64,000 nucleotides of DNA from Blakeslea trispora. Taxonomy: Eukaryota > Mucoromycota > Mucoromycetes > Mucorales > Choanephoraceae. Under the pieces are notes generated by a model. It worked only from the letters and a program-made list of their open reading frames with translations, did no database searches and was not told the origin of the DNA. Of this stretch, positions 11,180 to 23,222 are shown piece after piece. The stretch is taken from contig JAIWNE010000113.1 of NCBI GenBank assembly GCA_025331445.1, positions 46,122-110,121 of the forward strand, written 5' to 3'. Numbering within the stretch: the first letter of the stretch is position 1; each line of letters starts with the position of its first letter. The position numbers were made by a program, and so were the translations under genes.

Positions 11180-14100
11180 ATGTCTCTTGCTTAAGAGTAA
11201 CTCACAGATGGTTTAGCACTGGAAAGCAATCGAATGAGTATAGATGTTGATAATCTTTCAGTTGATCTTATTGACTGAGGAGCAAATGTCCTTACAAGCA
11301 GTTTGTTTATGATTTGGCATTATTGTAAGTGGTACAAATACTTTGAATGGTACTGTGCTACTTTATAAAATTGTTAAATTTACTTCAAATAGAATTGTAT
11401 AAAAAAGTAAATAGGAAATTTAGACGATTCGGAATAACAGTTTTTATAAATCATAATCAGAACCAGGAACAATTGTATATTTCATTATGAGAGCTTGAAG
11501 CAACTTTTACTCGAAATCAAATGCTTTTTCATAAGCAGTTTAGTATCATTGAATTGTTATTTTTATTGTATATCGTCTTGAGCATACATTAACCATCATA
11601 TATCTATCTCCTTAACTTAGAGGTAAACCTTTTTTAAGTATCTCTTTAAGAAACTGGTCAATCACATTCCAGATCTTTAACTTTTGTTAACTAAGCAATC
11701 ACTTTCTAGGGTATGTGAATGCTTTTTTATTTTAATGTGTTTTTCTTCAACCGTTTCCAAGATGGCTTACCATCTTGAATGCTCATGTAAGTTTAAGATG
11801 TCGACATGCAGAACAGATGAGCAGCGAGAAAGCTAACATGTGCTCATAGAAGTCAAAATTTTTAACTAAAGGGTTATGTATTTCTTACAGGCTATATCTA
11901 CTCTAGCTAGTTCTTAATATGTAAAAGCAATTCGGATCATATGAAATCAATGCTTCATCAAAACGATATTTTTATTGAAATCTAAGGATTGTGTCTTTTT
12001 TTCAACTATTCGAGTGTAATTATCTTTTTGAATACATCTCATTCTTTTAGCAGGATAACTAAATTCATCATTATCTTAGACACTATTTAATATTTGGTTG
12101 AAACGTATGATGCAAAGAGAGGATGTAAACCAAATCATCAACATTTACCTTTTTCATAGTGATGGAAATTCACTACTCTAATTGACGATTTTCTAAAAAT
12201 GTTTCAGATCTTTTCTCTTTTTACCCATATCAAGATAGCTGACATACTTTAAAAGTAAATTATCTTCAAAGTTCCGTGTTATTTATGGGGGTAACATTAC
12301 TCTCTCTCTCTTTTTTCGTCTCTTCTGTTTTCTTTTTTTTTCTCGCCTTTTTTTTTTCTTCACTCTATTAATTACTACACCTTTTTTTCCTGAATCTCGA
12401 CGGTATTTTCTTACTAGATTAAAGTGATTTGTTCCAGTCATTCGACATGATTGCTAACCTATCCATTCTTTTATCTGTATAGAAAGAGGTTTATCTTTTA
12501 GGTTTGCTCACGATCAATTTGGGCAGCTCAAGTCTTTACCATACATTCACTCATCTTACCATCACAAAGCAGACAATTGCAGGTTTTAGACACGCCATCA
12601 CTAAACCACTTGAAAACGAATTAATGATTGCACTATTTCCAAATTATTAGTGATAGAAATGCTTACACTAAGATGAGATATCTTTTAATCGCGCTTAATA
12701 CAAAGTAAAGGTAAGCAACTCGATGGTATTACATATGGCTTTATAATCTAACATTTCATGAAAATAGATAGCGTATTAGTCTCACCGTTAAATGTTTGTT
12801 TTATGAAGAAGCCCAATGAATTTTTGAAGCATGGTAAGGTATTGTTCCATTTCTACAATTGATTACCTGACACACATATAAACCTTTGAAGATAGTACAG
12901 AGTCATTATCATTTCTGATTGAATTAACCTGGACCTACGGATTATACCCCCAGCTTGTGATAGCAGTCTTTTATCACTTCAGTTTATTGAAGACAATACT
13001 TTCTCTCTCTAAATAACAACTTCTAGCCAAATTTACATCTGATTTACTAAAGATCAATCCTATCAATAACAAAATGAAATTAAGAGGCAAAGTTATTAGT
13101 AAAAGTTGGCAGTTTTATTCAAAGAAAGATGCCATCATTGTCAACATTATTTTCAGTGAAAGAATTAATATTACATATCAACAGCACTTTGGATGATTAA
13201 AGGATCTTTAGAGAGTATTATGTTTATTGAGAGGTAAGCATCTATGGGGTGGATTGCATTATAGCTAGTTGGACTTTTTTTTTAATTATTGACATATTAT
13301 GATGGATCTATCCGAAAAGTAAATTTTGGTTTATTGACAACATTGACCATAAGTATTGAAATCTGTTGATGATATCTTTTGCGATGGATATGTGCAATTT
13401 TCGTTTGTTCCTATAAAAGAAGTGAATGGATTATTCATTTAAAGCCTAAAATTGATCCTTCTGTTCCTCTTTCATGACTTCTCCACTAGGCATTCTAATT
13501 CACCATCAAGTCAAATACCTAATTTAGAGTATTTGAAGTTTTTTGTCTACACAATTGATATGCCTAGTCTCAAGATTGACTTCCAATGTTTAAAACTAGC
13601 ACTTCTTGAAAATGATAATGAAACATTCCATCCTTATTTAGTGAGAGTCATTAACTGAGGATAAAATAGTGATTCAGTAGTGATTGTTACTACTTTTCTT
13701 TCTTTCCTTTTCACTTGTGTTGTGAAGGTAATGGAAGAAACAAAGAAATCCTTTAGAACTCGTATGGGTTTATTAAAGAAAAATCAGATGTCGTTTATAG
13801 CTATGGAATATCTAGGTATTTATATCTTTTAGGTCGGATAAACTGATTCTATCATCTAGAGATGATCAGGGAATCTATTTTAATATCGAGGATACGGAAC
13901 ACTATATCATTGACCATGTCTCAGATATTCAGTCTACTCAGCTCTCAGGTCATAGCTGATCTGAGATGGTAAGATAGAAAAAATTGTTTTAATAAATTCT
14001 TTAGCACCATCTTGTCATTTTCATTGTCACATCAATTCTGATTCGGTATAGCTGATATCAATAGTTTATCCACATCGATAAGGCCTGAGTCCCGAGAGCC

Positions 14101-15330
14101 AATTGGTCTATTTGATATATGATCCAATTTGTCTCTCAAGTTAGCATCATATTAGAATCGATCTCTAAAGGATAGATAGATGAAGTAGACATTGATCTAT
14201 TACAGTTACTCTAGTTCTATTCTAGACTCTATGTCCAGATATAGTATGTATAATAATACTTTGTATCATTTATTTCGTAATCAGTATATAGATTCTAAAT
14301 GTTCACAACAACTTGCTTCAAAGTAGCATTTGCTTCTTTTCTCCTTTTCAAACTTCTCTTTAAGTTGTTGCTCATAATCTTACTCCAGCATCTATCTTTT
14401 TCAGCTTTTTTAAACACTGCTTACCCTCATACAATGCGATTTAATTCAGCCCAAACTACATCATCTCATTTTATGTAGAGATGATAGTAGTTTTTTTATT
14501 TATTTAGCTGCTGGAATGTCTGTTATTTATTTTACCAAACATTATTTGTCTGGGGACACTTACAGCAATAAAAGGTTCTTCTCCATGTGCTCATGTTGCT
14601 TCAGTGATGGTGATGAGAGATTTCAAAATCGACATTCAGTCACGATCGTAACTTTCTTGTACTACTATCTTAGAAATTTGAAAGAAGAATAGCAAACACC
14701 TTCTCTCAACCTTGCTATTTTATTTTTTACACTTTTTCACACTTCTTTAGCTTTCGACACCTTGTTATAATTGCACAAAAAATTAAAAAATGGCTCTTTA
14801 GCCTTTTACTTTTTAACTTTAATGGCTTTTGCTTCTTTTTCTTTTCCTTCAGCCTACTATCTTTATTTCGTCATTTATCTGAGTTTACTTCAGAATTACC
14901 TTCCCAATACCTCTTCTTTGCCTTTAAGTTAAATTTACATACATCTTTACTTTTTACCCAGACTGTTTCACCTCACTTGGCCCATCCCCCCATTTACCAT
15001 TTTTGTACATATTTTTTGCATGAAATCTGAAATCGATCCCCCCCATTTGATTATCTCTTCATTTTCACTGCTATTTGTTTCCCTTTTCAGCCAAATCTCT
15101 TTCTCACAGATTATTCTTCTTAGTCTTTTCATTTATTTTATGGTCTTTGAAATCTAAAAAAAACCGAGATCAACTCATCTCTTCAGATCAGCTTCAAATT
15201 AAAAAAAATAACCTCCCTTAAGTCTCTACATTACATTTCAACAGAAAAATCCATTATTTTAATCATTTCAAAAGCCAATTCAGCCATGTCTATAAAAGCT
15301 GAATATTGACCTCAATCAGAAAAACCTCAC
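11180..15330. other. Right arm of element A, no clear gene
   Basis: Mostly AT-rich with no convincing gene. 11761-11870 and 14545-14760 align at roughly 60 percent by eye with 61290-61370 and 62945-63190 in E3. A pyrimidine tract runs at 12300-12375. A 68-residue ORF at 13452-13658 (IPNLEYLKFFVYTIDMPSLK) has an F-box/LRR flavour but is too short to name. Confidence 0.4.
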
Positions 15331-18238
15331 TCGAATATTTCTAAAACTCTTATACGCTGTGGTGGTAATGGCAACAGAAAGTATGGAACATTGCAAGCTG
15401 TTGACAACAAAAATGTGTAAAGAGAAAAGAGCCAATGTGCAATTCGTGAGAACTCGTTTTCTGATAGCAGCAATCCTATATATCGCATCTGTAAAGTTTG
15501 CTGTTGTGCCCTTATATTAAGTAAAGCCACTCCTCCTCTTGATTTTAGCAAATACAGTATACATTTGGCAATCTTTGGGAAGAAATCATGAGTGAAGAAC
15601 TGGTAAGACATGGATTCTATTTGGTCTAAGATCCTAGCTGAAAGTGTAGTAGTACGCAAAACGTGCCAGAGTTTGGAGAGAACCAGAACATTAGCAATGT
15701 GTGTGCGGCCATATATAGATGTCTGTCTCTGCCTGTGGATATAAAAGCTAGCCTTTATTTTTGCCAGAAGATCTTGACAGAAGATTTGCCTTTGGTCTTT
15801 GGAGACCCAAATAGGATAGCCCAAGTAACGTAGGTAGTTGGGAGAATGAGAATCCAACCAATGAAGTCCTGCCTCGTTTGTAACAAGGTGACGGATTGCA
15901 GAGGTCGAAGGAAGACTTCCTTGTAGTGGAAAGGCTACAGATTTGTTGTAGTTAACCAATGAGTTGGAAGCCGCATTATAGCCGGTTAGCATCGCCTGAA
16001 TTTCAGTAAACTCATCATTAGAATTGATAAAAATAATAACATCATCCGCATACGCCAACAGCTTAACTAATGAAGGGGGTACAGCTGGAATGGAGCAAGA
16101 GGTGCTGTTGGATTGACATACATATCCGGTTATTGCTTCATTATGTAATACGGATAGCAAAAATGGCTCCAAGACCAAATTGAAGAGGATGGGAGAGATG
16201 GCATCCCCTTGACAAAGACCTCGTTTTTGGACAATTGGTCGAGAAAGAAAACCATTGACATCGACTACTATTAATGTGGCAAAGAAAAGCTGGCAAATAG
16301 TGGCAACAAAGACATCGGGAAATCCAATTTTCTTAAGAACCTTGGTGAAGTATTCAGGATGAATACGATCATAGGCTTTGTGTTGATCGAGCATAATGCC
16401 CAAACCAGAAGAGTTGGAGAGTTTGGCGTCAGTCATGATCAAACGCAGAGTCTGACCATGGTCACCAATATAGCGGCCGTGCATGAAACCTGCTTGAAAA
16501 GGGGATATTAGATCATCAGCAATCACCATTACCCTTTGGTTGAGCGGTCTGGTGAAAATTATGCAATCCGCATTGATGAGAGAAATGGGTTCCAGTTCGC
16601 AAGATTGGACAGATCACCCGACTTAGGCAACAGAACAATACAAGTTTCCAGCCAAGACGCGGGAAATCGTTGATGTAGAATAGCGTCGTTGAAGACGGTA
16701 ACCACCAAATTCTTACACGCGGGGTGATCAATAATAAGATGAAGGATTTCATAAGGAAGTCCATCTCGACCGGGACTGCTTTGCTTAGGCGACCGCCTTG
16801 CACCTTGAGCAATATCATCAAAAGTGAGAGGTTGTATCAAAGATTTTGCCTGTTGTGCATCCATCGGTTTGTCAATGTGGACAAGTAGGTCTTCGATACA
16901 CCTATTGTCAGTAGGCTCGGTAGAAAAGAGATTTTGATAGAAATCAGCAGCTGCATTTAATTCGCTTTGAGGATCAGTGCAAATTACACCGGTATCTGGA
17001 TGGACTAAATGCAAAATATGTCGACGGCGTTGTCGTGCTGTAGCTGTACGTTTGAGATATCCAGCCGATTTTTCATTGTTGGCTAACCAACGTTTACCAG
17101 ATTTCAATAAAGCAATCTCCGACAATTCCTTCTGTAAAAGGGCCAGTTCTTTCTCGATCGATTCAACAAAGAGATCCAAGAGCTCAGAGCCAGCGTAATT
17201 GCGATAGCAGCTATTGCGTTCACTTTGGAGGATTCGATTGCGGTCGTCCCGCCAGTGGGAGCGAAAGCGACAAAAGTTCCATGTCAACTTGGCTACCAAC
17301 TTTTTTAGACGGTCCCAATATTGTTGAGGTGAAAAAGTTGTGGCTGCCAAATGGCGAGTAGCATACGATTCAATACCCAAGTTGACTTTAAGGACATAAG
17401 AAGGAATACGAACCATGTTGGGATTAGCTCGCCATAGTCCTTTACCCAGCAAAGACAATCCGACGGTATATTGAATAGATAGCAGGACATGATCTGTCCA
17501 TCGACGGTTGAGGTACAACACATCACCATCAATGGTGTTATGTCGAATCAAAGGACTGGCAAACATGTAATCAGTACAGATATGCATACCTTGGGTACTT
17601 TTAAAAGTCGGATAATAAGGTTCTGAAGAAGCTGAATCATTCAGGCAGTCAACTAGTCTGGATCTGAACAGCTGTAGTAAATCATGAGGTTGAGTTCCTC
17701 TGGGTGTATGGTGGTTACTATTTTGATCAAAGCAAAAGTTAAAATCGCCACCAATGAACAAGTAATCCAAGAGATCAGGAATTTTAGATTCTAAGGCATT
17801 TAATGCACTGATCATATTTTGGAAAAATTCATTCCTTATTGCATCAGTGCCAACCGGGGCGTACAAGTTGAGGATATAAATGGGATGGAAGGAAGGCATA
17901 TCGGGCATGGTAACAGATACGAGTATGAACCGACCATCAGATGCCTGTTTCAAGACTTTCATGTCCAAAGCGGGATGTAGGTTGACTATATCGCAATGGG
18001 CAATCCAGATGGATTGATGAACTTGTGACTGTAGATTGAGATTGTGAGTAGTAGAATTAAAGGAGTGGGATTCAATAGCTGTTTTTTGAAAGAGTAACAA
18101 GCTACGCCAGAGAGAACGAAGATATCTTACGAATTCAGAAGTAGAAGATGGATCAGAGATTTTATAAACAGTTCGTTAATTGAAAGAACCAATCTTTAAA
18201 TGGCAAGTTCTCTCCTCTGAGTAATTGTCACTATTCAT
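15327..18238 (-). pseudogene. LINE ORF2: APE endonuclease and reverse transcriptase (minus-strand LINE)
   Basis: ATG at 18238 starts 2 bases after the ORF1 stop. KIGSFN is the usual endonuclease opening and is followed by an in-frame TAA (18176-18178) where the family has a Cys or similar residue. Further on come GGDFNFCFD and TDHVLLSI of the AP-endonuclease domain. The RT follows with NW.PISLIN, LISPFQAGFMHGR, KAYDRIHP, QGDAISPILFN, the catalytic LAYADDVI (16041-16052) and LRYLGYP. One frameshift lies near 16590. Coding similarity to LINEs stops at the right end of element A (15364); the last dozen codons to 15327 are element A sequence read by chance. The C-terminal zinc-ribbon region is missing. 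It would act by target-primed reverse transcription. L1/Tx1-like is my best guess from the RT motifs. Inactive. Confidence 0.85.
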
Positions 18239-18240
18239 AA

Positions 18241-19475
18241 TTAGAGACTGTAGCGCTCAGGACGCTTGGTTTGACGTCCGGAGCGAGTGTGATGAGTTGC
18301 CTCACCTGAAGAAGAAGAACCTGTATCTAATGAAAGTTGAAAAGGCGAATTGTCAATATCAGCCATGTTCGTGTCTTCATCAGAAGAAGATGAAGCGACC
18401 AATTCGGTATCCATCTGATTATTGTTGCCCGCAATAGGCTCGTCTATAGCACCGATTGGGTGTTGTTTTACAGACTTTTCAGTTTCCATCATAATCTCAA
18501 AAGACTCAGAAGGGAGAAACCGTTGATCAGTGGAGAATAAAATCTCGTCGATGACTTTGGTAGAACAGGTAGGTGATGTACTAGAAGAAGGGAAAAAACC
18601 ATCCAAAGTGATACGAGAAGGACTAGTTGAATCGTTCTGACGAGGATGTTTCTTATTCGTATTCTAAGATGCCTGAGGACGTTTGGCGCGAAGGTGTTCG
18701 TAGCTCCCACAGATAAAACAGGCCTTACGACGGAGATTCAATTTGGGTCAATTGGCTTTTAAGTAATCATCCGCATGACAATAAGCACACACAGGCTGCA
18801 TATTTTTCCAGCTCAAACGGAGCGAATGATCCTTCTCCCAGGAAGGGATTTGGCAGGATAAAGGCAAAAACTGCTTAGTCTTTCCCGATTGAGGGTGACA
18901 AAGCCTCGACCATTGAATCAATGACCATCCTCAATATATCGTAGTCCAATTTCAAGAATATCCCCATATTGGGACAGAAGATCAATGAGCTTGGGCTTCA
19001 AAATTGCCTCTCGCTCATGAGGGATTTCAGCGATACCAATGCGAACGACGTTAGCGTTAGAGTTCAAAGTTCGGCTAACTTGCAAAGGTTGATCTTCAAT
19101 TACGAAAGGGTTTGAGAGAGCCTGATTTCGCTCTTCTGCAGAGGGAAAGTTGATCTCAACAAATCGTTGACGACCCACTTTACGCTCTCTGAGCCCAATA
19201 CCACTCGGGAATTGGTCTCGCAAGATACAGTTAAGACTTTTATTCTAAAAATTAAGGCCAGTCAAAGGAGCCAAATCGATAGCAATTGAAAAGCGATCCT
19301 TGCATTCAACAAAAACAGTGTTACTGTGAGTTGTATCAACTTCAAAAGGAGAACATTGAAACGAACGCAGTCGCTGAGCCCAAGTAGCGACTTGGAAGGA
19401 TTCATGAGTGGGATTGTGGATGGAGGATTGCGTACCATTTCCTTGGGATATAACAGCATCTTCACCAAAATTTTT
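18241..19475 (-). pseudogene. LINE ORF1: nucleic-acid-binding protein with zinc knuckles
   Basis: The minus-strand frame has, in order: a stretch with THESFQVATWAQRLRSF; an RRM-like segment (VGRQRFVEINFPSAEERNQAL); a linker SWEKDHSLRLSWKNMQPV; two zinc-knuckle-like units CAYCHADDYLKAN-stop and CFICGSYEHLRAKRP; and a Ser/Glu/Asp-rich tail ending PERYSL-stop at 18241. Breaks: an in-frame TAG near 19250, a frameshift near 18918, and a stop in place of a zinc-knuckle Cys near 18750. It is directly upstream of ORF2, as usual for two-ORF LINEs. The 5' end is lost at the junction with the plus-strand LINE near 19475. The expected role is to coat the LINE RNA. Confidence 0.65.
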
Positions 19476-19861
19476 TTGGTTTTGAATTTTATTGGAAAGA
19501 GCTATGTCTATGCAGATTGTGTAGTGTGCTTTCTCAAAAATTCTTCTGACTTACTTCGCCTACAGCTACACTTAGAAACCTACTCACTCGCATCTAATGC
19601 GCAGGTTAATTTTCACAAGACTCAGGCTTTATCATTGTCTGACAAGCCCTTTGTGACCACGGGCATTTGGCGAAGTGCCTTGGTCGAAAATGGCATTACT
19701 CAGCTGCATGACTATCGCTCTCTCTCCCCTTTGACTTACCTGGGTTATCCACTCTATACATCCACTTCCCAACGAGATGACTATTTGACAACTTTGACAG
19801 ATAAAATTTCCCAAGCATGTGGTATTCACTCCCAAAAAAGCTTTTCAGTTCGAGGAAAGGT

Positions 19862-20028
19862 TAATTTATCTGTTAAGTCAAGAGATTAAACAAGATTAAA
19901 GAGAGGGTTTTATTCAGTGCAAGGATGGGATGTCAATATAAATTATGTTTGGTAACACAGAACAAGATCTGAATTTGATTTAGGAATATATCGAATATTA
20001 TATGATGTATGTTCAATACGATACATCA
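19862..20028 (-). repeat. Gypsy-1 3' LTR
   Basis: 167 bp, nearly identical to 25249-25415. Flanked outside by AAGGT. On the coding strand a purine-rich GGTCCAGGGTGA lies just before the LTR and could be the polypurine tract. Confidence 0.9.
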
Positions 20029-20304
20029 TCACCCTGGACCACCATAAAGACCGTGGTGTATTATTTGAGTCTTGTAATGTCATAGTGTGTCTAGGCTGAT
20101 TTTTCTTGAAGTCAGACAAATTTCTTAAATTATAGGAGAGTGTGATTTTGTGTTTGTTGATTATATTGTATCTTGATGTTTGAGTTTGAGTTATATATTT
20201 GAGTAGTTGATAGTGTACGTGATTGCCCATTAAAAAACCATATCATCAAAAACCTTTCTTGAGGAAAAAAGATAAATATGGATAAAAAAGGTTCTTAGTA
20301 CGTA

Positions 20305-22119
20305 TTATGTGCTTGATGACTTGGGTTGCTTGGATTGATTGGATTCTTTGAACGGCATCTTGCGTTTGTGAGTTCCTTTGATTTTCTTGATTTGACCTGT
20401 TTTTGTAGGTTTGTTTGCGTTTCTTCTTTTCCAGTATTCTTTGATCGGTTCAGGACTGTCAAAGTCCTCTGGCTTTTGCCAGGTTTGTTCATCTGGATAT
20501 CCAATCCAAGTTGTGAGGTATTCGATACCGTTAGGTTCGACTTCTCTATGATTAATGACGGCTTGTACTTCATAGATGTCTTTGTTTTCATCTGATTTGT
20601 TCGTTTCATTTGCTATCAGTTTGATTTGTGAAGTAGGTATGTTCCTAGATAGGATTGAACCTGTACGATCTGTTAGAATATAGCTTCCATTCTTTGTATA
20701 GCCATGAACATAGAATGGGCCTTCATAATTTGCATCTGTTTTGCGACGTTTGTTTTCGATATTCTTTATCATCACTTTTGCGCCTATAGGAAATGGGTTT
20801 TTTAGTACTCGATGTTTCTTTACAAAGTACTCATTATCCTTTTTCTGTGTTTGGGTGATTTGATTCATTAAATACATGGTACCTTCGACATACAGGTCCC
20901 AAGATTCCTCATAGCCATCCAACATCTTCAAGATGATTGATTTTGCTGTCTTCACATGAGTTTCCAAGTTACCCGTTGGTGTGTAAGGTAGTGAAAGAGC
21001 AGGCTCAATGCCCATATGTTGACGCAGCCCTTTTAGTAATTCGTTGTAGAATTCTAAACCTCTGTCGTGTTGTAAGACTTTAGGGTAACCCATGATGGAA
21101 AATATCTGGATCAGTTCTTTGGCTACTTCTAGAGCTGTCTTTGACTTGATTGCTCGTAGAATGACAAATCTACTAAAGATATCAACGCATACTAGCAAGT
21201 AGTTGTTACCTCTAGGCGTTGTAACATCAAATGTCCCCAAGTTGATGGCGACTTTATCCCATGTATTGTTGGGAGCATCACTCTTTGGAGGATGGAATAC
21301 GTGCTTTGCTAGATTAAATCGAGCACATTTTGTACAATTTCTGATGTATTCTGTGACATCTTCACGTAAATGTTTCCAGTTCATGCCATGTTCTCGTTTA
21401 ATCATGTTTTCAACACTATTGATACCATAATGTCCTGCCAGATGACATTGTGCAATTATTTGTGTTTTGTGTGCATCATCTTGTGGCTGGCTGTACTTGT
21501 CTATGCGACTAGCAGCTATTGTTCTATTAGTGGCATCATTTGTGTTTACCTTTTTTGATAATGATGAAGATTCAATTGCTGTGCTACCATGATCTGGTTT
21601 ATTTTCTGAATCTGTGGCTTGACAGATTTTCTTTTCTGGTGCTTTTTGCTTATTACTCTCTGCCAGCTTTTCAGCGTCTTCGTCAGGGTAAAGTAGACGA
21701 GATAAGTGATCGGCAAGTACATTGCGAACACCAACACAGAACGTGATGTCGAAATCGAATTCGAAGATCTTTTCATAGTAGTTCTCTATGATGGGTGTAA
21801 CTTCAGCTTCTGTATGAAGATGTAAAATACCTTTGTTGTCTGTGTGATAATGGAACTTATGGCCTGATAGCCATTTCTTCCATTTAGTGGTACAGTAGAG
21901 GAAGGCGAGTAACTCTCTTCGAGAAACACCATAACATCGTTCAGTTTTAGAAAGGGTGCGTGCGACAAAACCGATATATCTAATCTCCTTGTCAATGACT
22001 TGGTAGAGACAACCACCAATACTATAGGCGCTAGCATCAGTGACGAGATGTAGAGGATGCTTGAGATTAGGACAACTTAGTACCGGAGTACAGGCTAAAA
22101 CTCGTTGGAGAGTACGCAT
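20305..22119 (-). pseudogene. Gypsy-1 pol, second half: RNase H, integrase, chromodomain
   Basis: RNase H: LVTDASAYSIGGCLYQ, RRELLAF and HTDNKGILHL. The integrase zinc domain (HLAGHYG ... CTKC) is followed by the catalytic core. The first catalytic Asp is replaced by Asn (AINLGTF, codon AAC) where the family has I-D-L-x-G-P. The second (LQHDRGLEF) and third (GNLETHVKT) acidic residues remain. A chromodomain follows (YEVQAVINHREVE ... TTWIGYPDEQTWQKPEDF), then a Lys-rich tail to 20305. Chromodomains of this retroelement group direct integration to chromatin marks. The frame is shifted by one base relative to the RT part near 22165. With the Asn change the integrase is probably inactive. Confidence 0.9.
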
Positions 22120-22151
22120 TGTCTGCGAGTGTTCTTTGGTCCAAACTTCTT

Positions 22152-23222
22152 TTATATTTGGATGGTTTTGAGCGCGTTTAATGGAGCCATGAGTGTGGCG
22201 ATCCGAGGCACATGTTCACGAAAGTAGTTAATGACACCAAGTCGATGGCTAAGTTCTTTGGAGTTTTGGACAGTATCTGGCCATGATAGGACGTTAGATA
22301 CTTTGCGCATATCCAGTGTCAAAGCTTCATAAGATAACCTGAATCCTAATACGAAGATAGAATTCTGCATGAGGTTTAGTTTTTCATGATTGATGCGAAG
22401 GTTTGCATTCGTGAGTCGGGTTAACACTGTTTGTAAGCAGCGAATATGTCTTTCTACATTAGTGTCTGTAACAACGTAAATATCATCAATATAATGAACG
22501 CAATAATCTAGATCAGCAAATAAGCTTGTGATACTTCTCTGACCTACGGATGATACATTGAGTAATCCGAATAGTGCGCGTTTGAATTGATACTGTTTGC
22601 CATTAGGAGCAGTAAATGAAGTGACGGGTCTATCTCGTCTGCGAATACGGAAGCCATGGAAGCAAGCACTAAGATCAATTGTAGTGAATAGCGTGTATTT
22701 GCTTAATTGACGATGTAATGTGCTGATCAGAGGAAGTGGGAATTTATCCATCTGAGCAGGATCAAGATTTTGATTGACTTTGCGACAGTCAAGGACTGTA
22801 CGAACTTTGTTAGGATCGGGTTCACCTGTGATAGGAGAACGTTTTAGTACCGTTAAAAGGCTGGAGTTGTAAGGATTATTAGGAGGTGCTTCTTCGATCA
22901 CCTGTCCTTCAATCCATTCTTTGATTTGTTTTTGAACTGCGTCTATATGGCAGTGTTTGATTTCGTATTGACGACTGTAAGGACGGTCAGCATTGGCTTT
23001 CAGAGGAAGGCGAATTTCACTTCCTGGAATATTGCAATAGTTTGCAACAGGTATATTTCTGTTGGCTTTTATAAAAGGTTCAATGCTTTTCGACCTATGT
23101 TCTCGCTCGTCAGCGGTACCATATGGGTCATTGTTAGGTGTGGCTGGAGATGGATCGATAGCAGGGTAGGACGGACCAACCTGATCATCCCAACTCATTG
23201 CAATATTGGAGATTTCGATACC
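22152..23222 (-). pseudogene. Gypsy-1 pol, first half: reverse transcriptase
   Basis: Follows gag-protease in the same frame, separated by a single TAG at 23223-23225. RT motifs: VRTVLDCRKVNQ, FPLPLISTLHRQL, FTTIDLSACFHGFRI, FKRALFGLLN, the catalytic YIDDIYVVTD (about 22480-22495), LGFRLSYEALTLDM and GVINYFREHVPRI. The frame ends at 22152 after LNALKTIQI because of a one-base slip in an A-run. The continuing frame resumes as the RNase H part. In Gypsy-2 the same region is one unbroken ORF, which supports mutation rather than programmed frameshifting here. Confidence 0.9.

Larger units (their letters stand above)
8614..15364. mobile_element. Element A: CACTA-like element without a transposase
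   Basis: The left end reads CACCACGGCGTAGAGGG. The right end, on the minus strand from 15364, reads CACCACAGCGTATAAGAG, so 13 of the first 17 bases match as terminal inverted repeats. The 3-base flanks are CTA and GTA, an imperfect target duplication. The first 40 bases are nearly identical to the left end of E2 (44724) and similar to that of E3 (53410). The right end resembles the right end of E3 (63736). Inside are the hydrophobic multi-exon gene on the minus strand (9018-10659) and a right arm that aligns loosely with 61.2-63.6 kb in E3. The transposase and accessory gene found in E2 and E3 are absent, so this looks like a non-autonomous derivative. The right end sits inside the minus-strand LINE. 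Confidence 0.6.

Noticed and set aside
13481..13495. CTC followed by CACTAGGC as the left end of an element ending at 63736
   Set aside because: It would give a 50 kb element and the bases after CACTA do not match. The end at 53410 fits much better.
13452..13658. F-box or leucine-rich repeat protein gene
   Set aside because: Too short, isolated and without a recognisable F-box; the flavour could be chance in AT-rich DNA.
15327..15364. Last dozen codons of the minus-strand LINE ORF2 as LINE protein
   Set aside because: This stretch lies beyond the element A terminus and is better explained as element A sequence read in frame by chance.
16977..17198. Plus-strand Cys/Arg-rich ORF in the LINE
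   Set aside because: Antisense to a well-matched part of ORF2; the apparent Cys-Arg pattern has no independent support.
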